A stretch of 64,000 nt of DNA from Liquorilactobacillus aquaticus DSM 21051. Its GTDB lineage: Bacteria; Bacillota; Bacilli; Lactobacillales; Lactobacillaceae. The position numbers were made by a program, and so were the translations under genes. Numbering within the stretch: position 1 is the first letter of the stretch; every line of letters begins with the position of its first letter. The stretch is from contig NZ_AYZD01000011.1 of the NCBI RefSeq assembly GCF_001436755.1, forward strand, positions 124,001 to 188,000. The letters run 5' to 3'. This document shows, piece after piece, positions 35,355 to 44,507 of this stretch. The notes beneath the pieces are model-generated. The model was given only the letters and a program-made list of their open reading frames with translations, ran no database searches and was not told where the DNA came from.

Positions 35355-36065
35355 TCACCAGACATAAATATCTTTTGGATCAGCATAACTTGTGTATCCA
35401 CCGTCGTGATCATCACGGATCAAACGGCCTCCTTGTAACTCAAGGACACGCTTTCTAATTGAATTGACCATCGTACTGTCGTGCGTTGCCATTATCACTG
35501 TTGTTCCCCTCTGATTTAAACGAAAAAACAGTTTCATGATTTCCGCAGACGACTTTGTATCCAAATTAGCGGTCGGTTCATCGGCGATCAGCACAAAAGG
35601 TTTATTCACAATGGCACGGGCAATGGCTATTTTTTTCTGTTGTCCAATCGAAAGTTCTTGCAGCATTTTATCTTTATATGCAGACATGCCCACTAATTCA
35701 AGAACCTCCAATCCTCGTTCCTCTTTTAGAGCCCCCCTTACTCCCAGTGCCTCTAAACAATATGCGATATTCTCAAAAACGGAATAATATGGAATAAATA
35801 GGTCTTTTTGCATAACGATCCCAATTTGCCGACGCAACAAATACAACTTATTCAACGCAACTTTTTCGACTTGCATATTTCCGAGCTTGATTGAACCGCT
35901 TGTCAATGTTTCCTCGCGTGTTAATAACTTCAGCAGAGTCGACTTGCCCGCTCCGCTGGGGCCGACAAGATACACAAATTCTCCTTGCTTTACATTAAAA
36001 GAAACATCGATCAAAGCTTTGACGCGTTCACCATATCGTTTGTTGACATTTTTTAAACTGATCAA
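35355..36065 (-). CDS. FtsE-like ABC ATPase in the flagellar operon, no FtsX
   Basis: A 236-residue ABC ATPase of the FtsE/LolD type. It has Walker A GPSGAGKST (36-44), Q-loop QKDLF, the signature LSIGQQKK (unusual Ile in place of Gly), Walker B LIADEPTANLD and the H-loop ATHD. FtsE normally pairs with the membrane protein FtsX to activate peptidoglycan hydrolases. No FtsX gene lies nearby. It is 16 bp after flgG and has the operon orientation, so it is expressed with the rod genes. Its role is unknown. Confidence 0.85.
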   Translation of the reverse strand: MISLKNVNKRYGERVKALIDVSFNVKQGEFVYLVGPSGAGKSTLLKLLTREETLTSGSIKLGNMQVEKVALNKLYLLRRQIGIVMQKDLFIPYYSVFENIAYCLEALGVRGALKEERGLEVLELVGMSAYKDKMLQELSIGQQKKIAIARAIVNKPFVLIADEPTANLDTKSSAEIMKLFFRLNQRGTTVIMATHDSTMVNSIRKRVLELQGGRLIRDDHDGGYTSYADPKDIYVW

Positions 36066-36081
36066 TTTACTCCTCCCTTAA

Positions 36082-36861
36082 TCATTCAGAGAATTTATTA
36101 ACAACACTCAGCATGTCATCAGTTGCTTGGACTGCCTTTGCATTTAATCCATACGCACGCTGCGTAATTATCATATTACTCATCGAATCAGACAGATCGA
36201 CTGTCGAATTTTCTAGATGGTACTGCTGGATAGAACCCAACCCGCCATTGAAGGCTGTATTCAATTGTGCCCCAGCGGTAACTCGATAAAGATTGTTGCC
36301 TAATGCTTGCAGATCATTTGTGTTATTAGGGCTGTAGAGAGGGATTCTTCCAACTTGGACTGTCCGTTCACCATCTTGAACATTGATGCTTCCGTTAGAA
36401 TCGATTCTGACGTTTCCTTTAGGCCAGCGATTTTGCGGCACAGATGCATCAATTGATAACCGATATCCTTGCTGATTAACAAGCTCTCCATTTCCATTAC
36501 GATGAAAGTCACCGTCTCTGGTCAGCAACAGATTATTATTCTGATCATAAACTCCAAAAAAGCCTTGACCTTCTATCGCCATATCATAAGGTGAAGCAGT
36601 ATTTTGTAGGCTTCCTTGAGCAAAATTGATGTTTTCTTGATTGACTTCCAAACCTTCATTTAAGGCAGTGTTTGCCGCTTGAGGACTCAATGTGACTTCT
36701 TGGGCAGTTGTTTGATTATTCAAAAGTTCTTGAAAACTAGTATCGCGGCTCTTGTACCCTACCGTATTAACATTAGCAATATTATTTGAGACAACATCCA
36801 TACTTTTTTGCAATCCGTTCATACCAGACTTGCTGATTGATAGAAGACTATTCATATTCAT
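36082..36861 (-). CDS. flgG: Flagellar rod protein FlgG (FlhP-type)
   Basis: A 259-residue rod protein exported by the flagellar system. The Flg_bb_rod N-terminus has SGMNGLQKSMDVVSNNIANVNTVGYKS near 13-38. The middle has the hook/rod TRDGDFHRNGNGELVNQQGYRL motif, and the C-terminal domain ends DLSDSMSNMIITQRAYGLNAKAVQATDDML. It follows flgF by 16 bp. FlgG or the B. subtilis FlhP name would both fit. Confidence 0.88.
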   Translation of the reverse strand: MNMNSLLSISKSGMNGLQKSMDVVSNNIANVNTVGYKSRDTSFQELLNNQTTAQEVTLSPQAANTALNEGLEVNQENINFAQGSLQNTASPYDMAIEGQGFFGVYDQNNNLLLTRDGDFHRNGNGELVNQQGYRLSIDASVPQNRWPKGNVRIDSNGSINVQDGERTVQVGRIPLYSPNNTNDLQALGNNLYRVTAGAQLNTAFNGGLGSIQQYHLENSTVDLSDSMSNMIITQRAYGLNAKAVQATDDMLSVVNKFSE

Positions 36862-36877
36862 TGTGCTAACCTCATCT

Positions 36878-37579
36878 TTATATCTTTCCTAATTCATTTA
36901 CTGCTTTATTCAACGTTTCGTTATTCGAGTTCAATATCTTCTGATTTGCCTCAAACTCTCGGCCTGTTTGGATCAAAGAGACCATTTCATCAGCAGTCGA
37001 AACATTGGATTGCTCTAGATAGCCCTGTCTCACATCCGCGCCTTGGAGCGTTCGTCCTTGAGCGTTACTTGTAAAATATGTATTTCCAATATCTTGTAAT
37101 CCCTGCTGATCATCAAAAGCAGTGATCTGAAAATTATTATTCCCCGCTGTTGCTGGCTGCCCAGCAGTATTCAGGACCGTATAGCCTTCTTGTGTAACAT
37201 ATTGATTTTGGTCATTAAGATTAAAATTACCATTTCTGGTATAAGCTTCCTGTCCGCTAGGCATTCTAACTGTGAAATATCCATCATTTGAAACTGCAAA
37301 ATCCGTTGCCCTTCCGGTTTGATGCAAGGCGCCTTTAGTTTCATCAAGGTAGGAACCGTCTAATTGATTTTCAAATGTAAAACCGCCGACTTCAGTTCTT
37401 TGATTTGCATTTGGACCACCTTGATAGTTGTGCAACTGTACTTCTTTTAAAGTGCTTTGAAAAAGGTGTTTGGCGCGATAGCCAGTTGTATTAACATTTG
37501 CAATATTGCCACTAACATTTTCCTGACGTTTTTGCAGTATATCCACACTTTTTCGAAGCGTATCGAGTGCACGTATCAT
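36878..37579 (-). CDS. flgF: Flagellar rod protein FlgF (FlhO-type)
   Basis: A 233-residue rod protein. The N-terminal domain has QKRQENVSGNIANVNTTGYRAK, the middle has AYTRNGNFNLNDQNQYVTQEGYTVLN, and the C-terminal part has QGYLEQSNVSTADEMVSLIQTGREFEANQKILN. The gene overlaps the sigD stop codon by 4 bp (ATGA), so it is translationally coupled to the sigma factor. Confidence 0.87.
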   Translation of the reverse strand: MIRALDTLRKSVDILQKRQENVSGNIANVNTTGYRAKHLFQSTLKEVQLHNYQGGPNANQRTEVGGFTFENQLDGSYLDETKGALHQTGRATDFAVSNDGYFTVRMPSGQEAYTRNGNFNLNDQNQYVTQEGYTVLNTAGQPATAGNNNFQITAFDDQQGLQDIGNTYFTSNAQGRTLQGADVRQGYLEQSNVSTADEMVSLIQTGREFEANQKILNSNNETLNKAVNELGKI

Positions 37580-38286
37580 GATAATTCCTCCTTAATAAGA
37601 TTTTTTAATTTGATTATGATTTTCCCATGGATCTGTGAAACCCGCGCTATCGAAATATCCAGAATAGCTGCAATTTCCTTTAATGTGGCCTCTTCTTCAT
37701 AATATAGGCTCAAGACAAGCTGCTCACGCTCTGACAGCTTTTTGATGCTACTTATCAATGCCTGCTTACGTTCTTCTTGCAAAAGGGTTTCTTCACCATT
37801 TTCAGCCAGTGTGTCTTGGATCATATCTTGGAGTGAGATCCCTTCATCTGCGTGTGAGAAAAGCGTATCTTCCAAAGAAATACTGGCCAGGTAGTGAATA
37901 CTATCATAGATATTTCCCAGCTGAGCGGCATCAATATTCATTTCCTTGCAAATCTCACTATCTGTAACTTCACGTTTGAGTTTCTGTTCCAGTTCTTGTT
38001 TTGCTTTATAAAACTGGTTAACAATCGTCATTTTATAGCGCGAAATTTTAGAATGTTTTCGAATTTCATCAATAATTGCACCTTTGATACGGATCATCGC
38101 ATAACTTTCAAAGGGAACCTTTTTGGTTACATCAAACTTCCTTAGTGCATCAATCAAACCGATTACACCAATATTATATAGATCTCCATATTCATACTCT
38201 GTACTTTTAATTGATATTCGATTGGCCACACGCTCAACCAGCGGCAAGTATTTTAAGACTTCATCTTCTATGCTCGTTTCGTACAC
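37576..38286 (-). CDS. sigD: RNA polymerase sigma-28 factor SigD/FliA
   Basis: A 236-residue sigma factor with regions 2 (LPLVERVANRIS, YGDLYNIGVIGLIDALRKFD), 3 and 4 (LSEREQLVLSLYYEEEATLKEIAAILDISIARVSQIHGKII). It directs transcription of hag, flgM, mcp-che and motAB from the promoters seen in this window, and is held by FlgM. It lies directly after flhA; flhF and flhG, which often separate these two in Bacillus, are absent. Confidence 0.95.
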   Translation of the reverse strand: MYETSIEDEVLKYLPLVERVANRISIKSTEYEYGDLYNIGVIGLIDALRKFDVTKKVPFESYAMIRIKGAIIDEIRKHSKISRYKMTIVNQFYKAKQELEQKLKREVTDSEICKEMNIDAAQLGNIYDSIHYLASISLEDTLFSHADEGISLQDMIQDTLAENGEETLLQEERKQALISSIKKLSEREQLVLSLYYEEEATLKEIAAILDISIARVSQIHGKIIIKLKNLIKEELS

Positions 38287-38336
38287 AAAAACATCCCCCT
38301 CTCATGCTCAAAGTTTCTTCTCGACGACACAACTCA

Positions 38337-40418
38337 TTAAATATTGATGTTTCCGACTGTTTCGATTGCAATCTCATTCGGAATCTCATTTAACGAAAGA
38401 ACAGCCATATTAGGATAATTGAATGAAATCAGTTTTCGAAAAGCTAATCTAATTTTAGGTGATGTTAGAACAACAAATGATGTATCTTTGACCATCATAT
38501 TTTGTTGAATTTTTCCAAGTGCACTTAATATACGATTAACAGATTCTGGTTTTAAAACCGGATATGAACCAGTTGCCGTTTTCTGGATACTCTGCATGAT
38601 GAGCTCTTCAACTTTAGGGTGAACTGTCACAACGTTCAATTGGTTGTTCTCATCTGAATACTTGTTAGCAATTGTTCGTTTGAGCGCCTGTCTGACGTAC
38701 TCTGTCAGGACCTCTGTATCTTTTGTCACGACACCGTAATCAGCTAGGGTTTCCAAGATCGTTGCAAGATCGTTGATTGGGATTTTTTCTTCTAGCAAAT
38801 TCTGCAGTACCTTCTCGACTTCGCCAAGTCGCATAATATCTGGGATTAATTCGTCAATCACTACGTTATATTGGTCTTTGATACCTTCGAGCAACTTCTT
38901 GACCTCTTGACGGCCTAGCAGTTCAGGGGCATGGGCATAAATGATCTCTTTTAAATGCGTAGCAATTACTGTTAGTGGTTCAATAATCGTAAAGCCTTGC
39001 AGATCAGCTGTTTCCTTATCTTTTTCATCGATCCACATCGCATCAAGATTGAATGCCGGCTCTTTAGTCGGAATGCCCTTAAATGGAAAGGGCTCGTCAC
39101 TAGGACTAATAATCATAAACTTATCTGGATAAATATCGCCTTTACCGACTTCATTCCCGCGAATCTTGATCGAGTAATCATTGGATTCAAGATACAGATT
39201 GTCACGAATACGAACTGGGTTCACTAATATTCCTAATTCACGTGCAGTCTGTTTACGAATTGATACAATTCTGCTCATCAGACTATTGTCCACTGAACTA
39301 TCAACAATAGGGATCAACCCATATCCAATCTCAATTGCGATCGGTTCAACCTGAAATGATGACACTGACTCTTCTTCATCCTGTGTCTCTTTTTTGCGCT
39401 GAAGAGCGAGTGTCTGTTCTTCCTTCTTGCGCTGCTTTACGGCTTTTTCTTCCTGCTGTTTAACAAGCATGCTGGCTCCAAACATCAATATTCCAATCAG
39501 TACAAATGGGATAAACGGGAAACCTGGAATGACTGACAGTACCATCAGAATAACGCCAACGATTCTAAAAAGCTGCGGATAACGTACAACGTCCCGTGCA
39601 ATATCCAGACCAAAAGAGCTGTTATTGTCAGAACGCGTTACGATAACACCTGATGCGATTGAAATCAGCAAAGAAGGAATAGCGCTGACAAGGCCATCAC
39701 CGATTGCCAGTTTGCCGAATTGTGAAAGTGCCTCGGTAACTGACATATCTCCCTTAACAGAAAAAATAACTGCTCCGCCGATCAGATTGATCAAGGTGAC
39801 CAGAATTCCCGCGATCGCATCGCCTTTAACAAACTTGCTGGCACCATCCATTGAACCGTAAAAATCCGCTTCACGCTGCAGATCCTTACGCCGTTTCCTA
39901 GCATCTTTCTCATTAATCAAACCTGAATTTAGATCTGAATCGATTGCCATCTGCTTACCAGGCATCGCGTCAAGTGTAAATCTGGCTGACACTTCAGAAA
40001 CTCTTCCAGCACCATTTGTCACAACAACTAACTGGACGACCATAATAATAACGAACAAAATGATCCCTACGATGTAATTACTACCCGCCACAACGTTGGC
40101 AAAAGCATCAATTACGTTTCCACCATTTCCATTCGTTAAGATCAGGCGCGTTGACGACATATTCAGACCTAATTTAAACATCGTAGTAATTAGTAACAGT
40201 GTCGGAAAAGTTGTAAACTCCAGAACCGATTTAGTGAATAAAGTTATCAATAAGATGTTCATTGCCACCGTTAAGTTGATAACAATCAAGACATCTAAAA
40301 TAGGTGCTGGCAAAGGAATGATAATCAAACCAATAATTCCTACAACTAAAAATGAGACAAGTACGTCAGCATAATTTAGTTTTCTGCCACTCTTTTTCTT
40401 CTGGACTGCCTTTTGCAT
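38337..40418 (-). CDS. flhA: Flagellar export gate protein FlhA
   Basis: A 693-residue export component. The N-terminal half has about eight membrane helices (VSFLVVGIIGLIIIPLPAPILDVLIV, FTKSVLEFTTFPTLLLITTMFKLGLN, VSARFTLDAMPGKQMAIDSDLNSG), and the C-terminal cytoplasmic domain (from about 330) forms the docking ring with FliI, FliH and chaperones. Length is normal. Confidence 0.97.
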   Translation of the reverse strand: MQKAVQKKKSGRKLNYADVLVSFLVVGIIGLIIIPLPAPILDVLIVINLTVAMNILLITLFTKSVLEFTTFPTLLLITTMFKLGLNMSSTRLILTNGNGGNVIDAFANVVAGSNYIVGIILFVIIMVVQLVVVTNGAGRVSEVSARFTLDAMPGKQMAIDSDLNSGLINEKDARKRRKDLQREADFYGSMDGASKFVKGDAIAGILVTLINLIGGAVIFSVKGDMSVTEALSQFGKLAIGDGLVSAIPSLLISIASGVIVTRSDNNSSFGLDIARDVVRYPQLFRIVGVILMVLSVIPGFPFIPFVLIGILMFGASMLVKQQEEKAVKQRKKEEQTLALQRKKETQDEEESVSSFQVEPIAIEIGYGLIPIVDSSVDNSLMSRIVSIRKQTARELGILVNPVRIRDNLYLESNDYSIKIRGNEVGKGDIYPDKFMIISPSDEPFPFKGIPTKEPAFNLDAMWIDEKDKETADLQGFTIIEPLTVIATHLKEIIYAHAPELLGRQEVKKLLEGIKDQYNVVIDELIPDIMRLGEVEKVLQNLLEEKIPINDLATILETLADYGVVTKDTEVLTEYVRQALKRTIANKYSDENNQLNVVTVHPKVEELIMQSIQKTATGSYPVLKPESVNRILSALGKIQQNMMVKDTSFVVLTSPKIRLAFRKLISFNYPNMAVLSLNEIPNEIAIETVGNINI

Positions 40419-40448
40419 TCACTTAGTTCCTCCTTAATAATCGAACGG

Positions 40449-41516
40449 TCAAATTTTATTTTTGCTTTCTTCTTCCAAGCGATAGACTAACGCTATGATC
40501 TCCGCAACTGATTCATACATATCAACTGGTACAAATTGCCCTGGTTCAACTTTTTTATACAGAGCATGCGCTAAGGGACGATTCTCGATCATTGGTATAT
40601 GCTCTTTACGTGCTTCTGCTTTCATTCGCTGAGCCAATTGATCGGCACCTTTAGCTAGTAAAATCGGGACCTCATCCTTTTCAGGATCATATCTGATCGC
40701 TAAAGCAAAATGCGTTGGATTGGTGATCAATACTGTCGCCTTTTTTACATTTGCAACCGCGTTGCGGACCATTTCTTGATACTTAGCTTTTCGCTGGGAC
40801 TTGACCTTAGGATCGCCTTCCATCTGCTTGAACTCTTCCTTAATCTCCTGTTTTGTCATCCGTAAGCTCTTAAGATGCGTGTAACGTTGATACATATAAT
40901 CAGCTAGTGATAATACCAACAGCACCAATGCAATTTTTAAAGACAGATCTCTGGCAAAATCCAAGACAAAAAACAAAATTTTGCCCGTGCCAACCGAACT
41001 GAGGTTAATCAGAATCGGGATCGTTTGAATAAACTTCTGATAACAGAGATATGCGATTATTCCAAATTTAGCGAGTGTTTTAACCATATTGAAGACTGCC
41101 CGGAGTCCAAACATTTGTTTGAATCCATTCAAAGGATTGATTTTCTTAAAATCTGGCTTTATCGGTTTTGTCGTGAATAGCAATCCAACCTGAAAAAAAT
41201 TAGCTAAATAGCCGATTGCCATGCTGAGCGCCATAAAAGGGGCACATAGTAAAAAGATCATCAAAACTGCTTGAATTCCGACCTTCGAAAGGTCCCGATA
41301 CTCGATTTTAAATCTTCCGATTTGCTGGATCATCTGAACCATATATGGCATGAAATGACTAAGGACAAATTCCCAAGAAGGCACCATAATAACTGCGAAA
41401 ACCAATAAAGCCAGGGCCGCGTTCAATTCTTGACTTTTAGGAACTTCACCTCGTTTGCGTGCGTCTTTTAACCGTTTGGCAGTTGGGCGTTCTGTTTTAC
41501 CATCCTTATCTCCCAT
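40449..41516 (-). CDS. flhB: Flagellar export protein FlhB
   Basis: A 355-residue substrate-specificity switch. Four membrane helices lie in the first 210 residues, then a cytoplasmic domain with the autocleavage motif NPTH at 266-269. The N-terminus has KTERPTAKRLKDARKRGEVPKS, which is diagnostic. It ends EEESKNKI. Confidence 0.97.
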   Translation of the reverse strand: MGDKDGKTERPTAKRLKDARKRGEVPKSQELNAALALLVFAVIMVPSWEFVLSHFMPYMVQMIQQIGRFKIEYRDLSKVGIQAVLMIFLLCAPFMALSMAIGYLANFFQVGLLFTTKPIKPDFKKINPLNGFKQMFGLRAVFNMVKTLAKFGIIAYLCYQKFIQTIPILINLSSVGTGKILFFVLDFARDLSLKIALVLLVLSLADYMYQRYTHLKSLRMTKQEIKEEFKQMEGDPKVKSQRKAKYQEMVRNAVANVKKATVLITNPTHFALAIRYDPEKDEVPILLAKGADQLAQRMKAEARKEHIPMIENRPLAHALYKKVEPGQFVPVDMYESVAEIIALVYRLEEESKNKI

Positions 41517-41525
41517 GTCGACTTC

Positions 41526-42284
41526 TTACCTCGCTTGTTGGATAGATCTGACAAAATCCATCATGTTAGAAATAGATTCAGCTAAATGTGTACCTAGAAA
41601 ACTCATCAAATTCGGCAAAAGCAGCAGAAAAATAATCAATGCAACTGCCGTTTTAACTGACAAACTTAACATCAGAACGTTGATCTGGGGAATCGATCTT
41701 GAAATTATTCCTAAAACGAGGTCAATTACAAGAACTGAAACGACCAAGGGGGCTGCTAAACTTAAAGACATTTCGACCGTTTGCGCAAACAGTTTGACGA
41801 TCCCCTCAACCGTAAAACCTTTAAGCACCATTGCTCCCAAGGGTACTATCCTGAATGACTCTAAAATGCCGAAAATCAATTGCTGGTGCAGATTCAACAG
41901 AAAAAAAACGCATAACGCAAGCCAATAATATAGCTTCCCAAATTGAGATGTCATCATCTGCATCGTTGAATCATAAGCCTGTGCCATTGAGAATCCGACT
42001 TGAAAATCAATCATCTGTCCTGCCATCATCACTGCATTAAAAACCAACTGGCTTAAATATCCCATTGCGAGTCCGAATAGAATCTCTTTGACTGCTGCCA
42101 ATGAGAATAAAATCATTGAAACTTCTTTATAGTTTCCTACAGCTGGGAATGCAGCAATTACTAAACTGAGACCAACGACCATTTTTGCCATATTCGGAAA
42201 ATCACGTTGTGAAAAAACCGGCCCAATGACGAGAAACGACATGATACGGCAAAGAATCAATGCCCCCATCTGAACTTGAGCCAT
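41526..42284 (-). CDS. fliR: Flagellar export protein FliR
   Basis: A 252-residue polytopic membrane protein of the export gate. It has LILCRIMSFLVIGPVFSQRDFPNMAK, GYLSQLVFNAVMMAGQMIDFQVGFSMA and PLVVSVLVIDLVLGIISRSIPQINVLMLS. The ATG at 42284 follows GAGGTG; the GTG at 42293 is an alternative. Confidence 0.95.
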   Translation of the reverse strand: MAQVQMGALILCRIMSFLVIGPVFSQRDFPNMAKMVVGLSLVIAAFPAVGNYKEVSMILFSLAAVKEILFGLAMGYLSQLVFNAVMMAGQMIDFQVGFSMAQAYDSTMQMMTSQFGKLYYWLALCVFFLLNLHQQLIFGILESFRIVPLGAMVLKGFTVEGIVKLFAQTVEMSLSLAAPLVVSVLVIDLVLGIISRSIPQINVLMLSLSVKTAVALIIFLLLLPNLMSFLGTHLAESISNMMDFVRSIQQAR

Positions 42285-42312
42285 CTTTTCCACCTCACTT
42301 ACTTATACTTAT

Positions 42313-42576
42313 TTACAATGAAGAAATCATTTTGAAGATAGACTTCGTAAATTCCAGCAGAATATTCAACATAAAGTTTCCCGCTAAAATCAACGTCACA
42401 AAAATCGCAATCAACTTGGGGACAAAGCTTAGTGTCTGTTCTTGGATCTGGGTCGTTGCCTGAAAAATACTGATTATAAAACCGACGACCATCCCAACTA
42501 AAACAGCAGGCCCTGCGATTAAAATGATCCGAATAAATGCATCCCGCACTACGTTTAAAACCATCTCGACTGTCAT
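42313..42576 (-). CDS. fliQ: Flagellar export protein FliQ
   Basis: An 87-residue protein with two membrane helices: RDAFIRIILIAGPAVLVGMVVGFIISIFQATTQIQEQTLSFVPKLIAIFVTLIL, the usual FliQ pattern. It lies between fliP (18 bp) and fliR (28 bp). Confidence 0.96.
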   Translation of the reverse strand: MTVEMVLNVVRDAFIRIILIAGPAVLVGMVVGFIISIFQATTQIQEQTLSFVPKLIAIFVTLILAGNFMLNILLEFTKSIFKMISSL

Positions 42577-42594
42577 AAATCACGTTCCAACTTC

Positions 42595-43359
42595 CTAGTA
42601 AAAACTTCGAATAAGCGACTCGACTAACAGATACCAGCCATCAACCATTACAAACAACAAGATTTTAAACGGCAATGCTATCATGACAGGCGACAGCATT
42701 ACCATCCCCATCGACATCAGAATGCTTGAAACGACCATGTCAATTATCAAAAACGGAATAAACAACAGGAACCCAATACTGAAAGCCGTCCTTAGTTCAC
42801 TGATAATGAAGGCAGGTGTAATGACCGTCATCGGAATTTTTTTATACGATCTATAGTGGTGCTTGTCCTTAGAGGCATCTAAAAACAGTTGAATATCTTT
42901 GTTTCTTGTCTGTTTATACATAAACGCCTTCATACGCACTTCAGATCGGTTGAAAACCTGCTTTTGCGAAATTTCCTGCTTATTGTATGGTACAATCGCG
43001 TCTTTATAAATATCCGTGTACACAGGCCGCATTGTAAAGAACGTTAAGAACAGTGCCAGCCCGATCAAAACTTGGTTAGGTGGATTCTGCTGTGTTCCTA
43101 AGGCACTGCGGGCAAACGACAAAACCATAATGATCCGTGTAAAAGAAGTTGTCATAACCAGCAAAATCGGTGCGACTGATAAAAGTGTAAGCAGCAAAAA
43201 GGTATTAATAATCTGGTTTGACCCATTCCCGCTGGACAATAAATTATTAACTGTCGATGTAACATCGTTCGTGCTGATCGCCAAAGCGTCGACAGGGAAA
43301 AGAATAAAGGCTCCGCAGGCGGTCCCTGCTGCACTCAGCAGTGCTGTTTTCTTTCTCAT
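42595..43359 (-). CDS. fliP: Flagellar export protein FliP
   Basis: A 254-residue export-gate protein with an N-terminal signal-like helix, then FLLLTLLSVAPILLVMTTSFTRIIMVLSFARSALGTQQNPPNQVLIGLALFLTFFTM and the C-terminal FLIIDMVVSSILMSMGMVMLSPVMIALPFKILLFVMVDGW, both diagnostic. It overlaps the fliO stop by 4 bp (ATGA). Confidence 0.97.
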   Translation of the reverse strand: MRKKTALLSAAGTACGAFILFPVDALAISTNDVTSTVNNLLSSGNGSNQIINTFLLLTLLSVAPILLVMTTSFTRIIMVLSFARSALGTQQNPPNQVLIGLALFLTFFTMRPVYTDIYKDAIVPYNKQEISQKQVFNRSEVRMKAFMYKQTRNKDIQLFLDASKDKHHYRSYKKIPMTVITPAFIISELRTAFSIGFLLFIPFLIIDMVVSSILMSMGMVMLSPVMIALPFKILLFVMVDGWYLLVESLIRSFY

Positions 43360-43718
43360 TTGCTACTTCCTTTTTTATTTGACAACTTTTTAGTAACTTT
43401 TTTCAAAACATCTGAAAATTCAGGTGCTGCCTTGCTCGGTGTTCGTTCTAATGAGGCAAGGAACTTCACTGCTTCCTCTTCTGTTAATTCTTTCAAGATC
43501 TCGTTTTGCTGTTCAGAGAAACTCATAACATAATATTTATCAACAATTTGAACTACTCCGATCGAGGAGGTCTTGCTAACAGCAATTTTTCGCAAAATCC
43601 GAAACGTACTGTTAGTTTGATTAGTATACTTGTTCAGATACTTAAGAAAAATGTTGATCAAGTAAATAATAATCAACAAAAATACGCATATTTTGATAAG
43701 TGAAAAAAAGATATACAT
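43356..43718 (-). CDS. fliO: FliO/FliZ-type export assembly protein
   Basis: A 120-residue protein with one N-terminal membrane helix (about 8-28) and a short cytoplasmic part (RILRKIAVSKTSSIGVVQIVDKYYVMSFSEQQNEILKEL) that fits FliO/FliZ, which assists FliP ring assembly. Position directly before fliP supports the call. Confidence 0.85.
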   Translation of the reverse strand: MYIFFSLIKICVFLLIIIYLINIFLKYLNKYTNQTNSTFRILRKIAVSKTSSIGVVQIVDKYYVMSFSEQQNEILKELTEEEAVKFLASLERTPSKAAPEFSDVLKKVTKKLSNKKGSSK

Positions 43719-43736
43719 TAGCGGGCCTCCCCTCCT

Positions 43737-44237
43737 TTACTGCACAACTAGGTCTGTCACAAACACCTCTTGCACAATTTGCTGCCCATAAGATCGATTA
43801 ATATTATTCTTTAACTCATTTTTCAGATTCGGGATACTGTCCGCAGAATTCAAAATATCTGATGCCTTCTTTTGACGTAAAACATTAATCACACTATCAC
43901 GGACAACTGCTGTGTTTTTCTTAATACTCTTGCTATTATCTGAATTAGCCACTAAAAGTGAAAGTGAAACACGTGCATACTTATCTGAACCCGAACCGTC
44001 ATCTGCCAAATTAACCAAAAACTTTTTAACCGGTACGATAACTTGTTTACTGGAAATCTTAGCAGTATCGCTGCTTTTTTTAGCTGCTTCGGTCTTCTCA
44101 TTCGCAAGAAACTTCGAAGTTAAGAGAGTTCCGCCGATCCCGCCTCCTACAGCAATAATCAAAATCAAGGGGAGAATAATGATCCACTTCACTCCGCTTT
44201 TTTTACGACCTTCTGTTTCTTCATTTTCTTTTGCCAT
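43737..44237 (-). CDS. fliL: Flagellar basal-body-associated protein FliL
   Basis: A 166-residue protein with one N-terminal membrane helix (about 18-40) and an outer domain with KKFLVNLADDGSGSDKYARVSLSLLV and a C-terminal GQQIVQEVFVTDLVVQ. FliL stabilises the stator around the rotor. It follows flbD by 19 bp. Confidence 0.92.
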   Translation of the reverse strand: MAKENEETEGRKKSGVKWIIILPLILIIAVGGGIGGTLLTSKFLANEKTEAAKKSSDTAKISSKQVIVPVKKFLVNLADDGSGSDKYARVSLSLLVANSDNSKSIKKNTAVVRDSVINVLRQKKASDILNSADSIPNLKNELKNNINRSYGQQIVQEVFVTDLVVQ

Positions 44238-44256
44238 ATGTCACCAACTCTATCTC

Positions 44257-44463
44257 TTATTTTCTTTCGTCTTTTGGGAGTTCCCGAAAGACTTTTCTCC
44301 GATATTCAATAATCCGGTCAACAATCTCTTCCGCAGATTGCTTAACAATCAAAGTCTTACCATCAGTCAAGATCACTACAGTATCAGGTGTTTCTTCAAT
44401 GCGGTAAATTAAATCAGGATTCAAATAAAACTGATGACCATTCATAGAAACCAAAGCAATCAT
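44257..44463 (-). CDS. flbD: FlbD-family small protein
   Basis: A 68-residue protein of the FlbD family: IALVSMNGHQFYLNPDLIYRIEETPDTVVILTDGKTLIV. The family occurs in flagellar operons after flgE and has an unclear role. The ATG at 44463 lies 9 bases after AAGGG; an ATG at 44469 overlaps that site. Confidence 0.92.
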   Translation of the reverse strand: MIALVSMNGHQFYLNPDLIYRIEETPDTVVILTDGKTLIVKQSAEEIVDRIIEYRRKVFRELPKDERK

Positions 44464-44507
44464 AGACATCCACCCTTTTTTATAAATTGTTATTTAAAAT
44501 TACCCGA

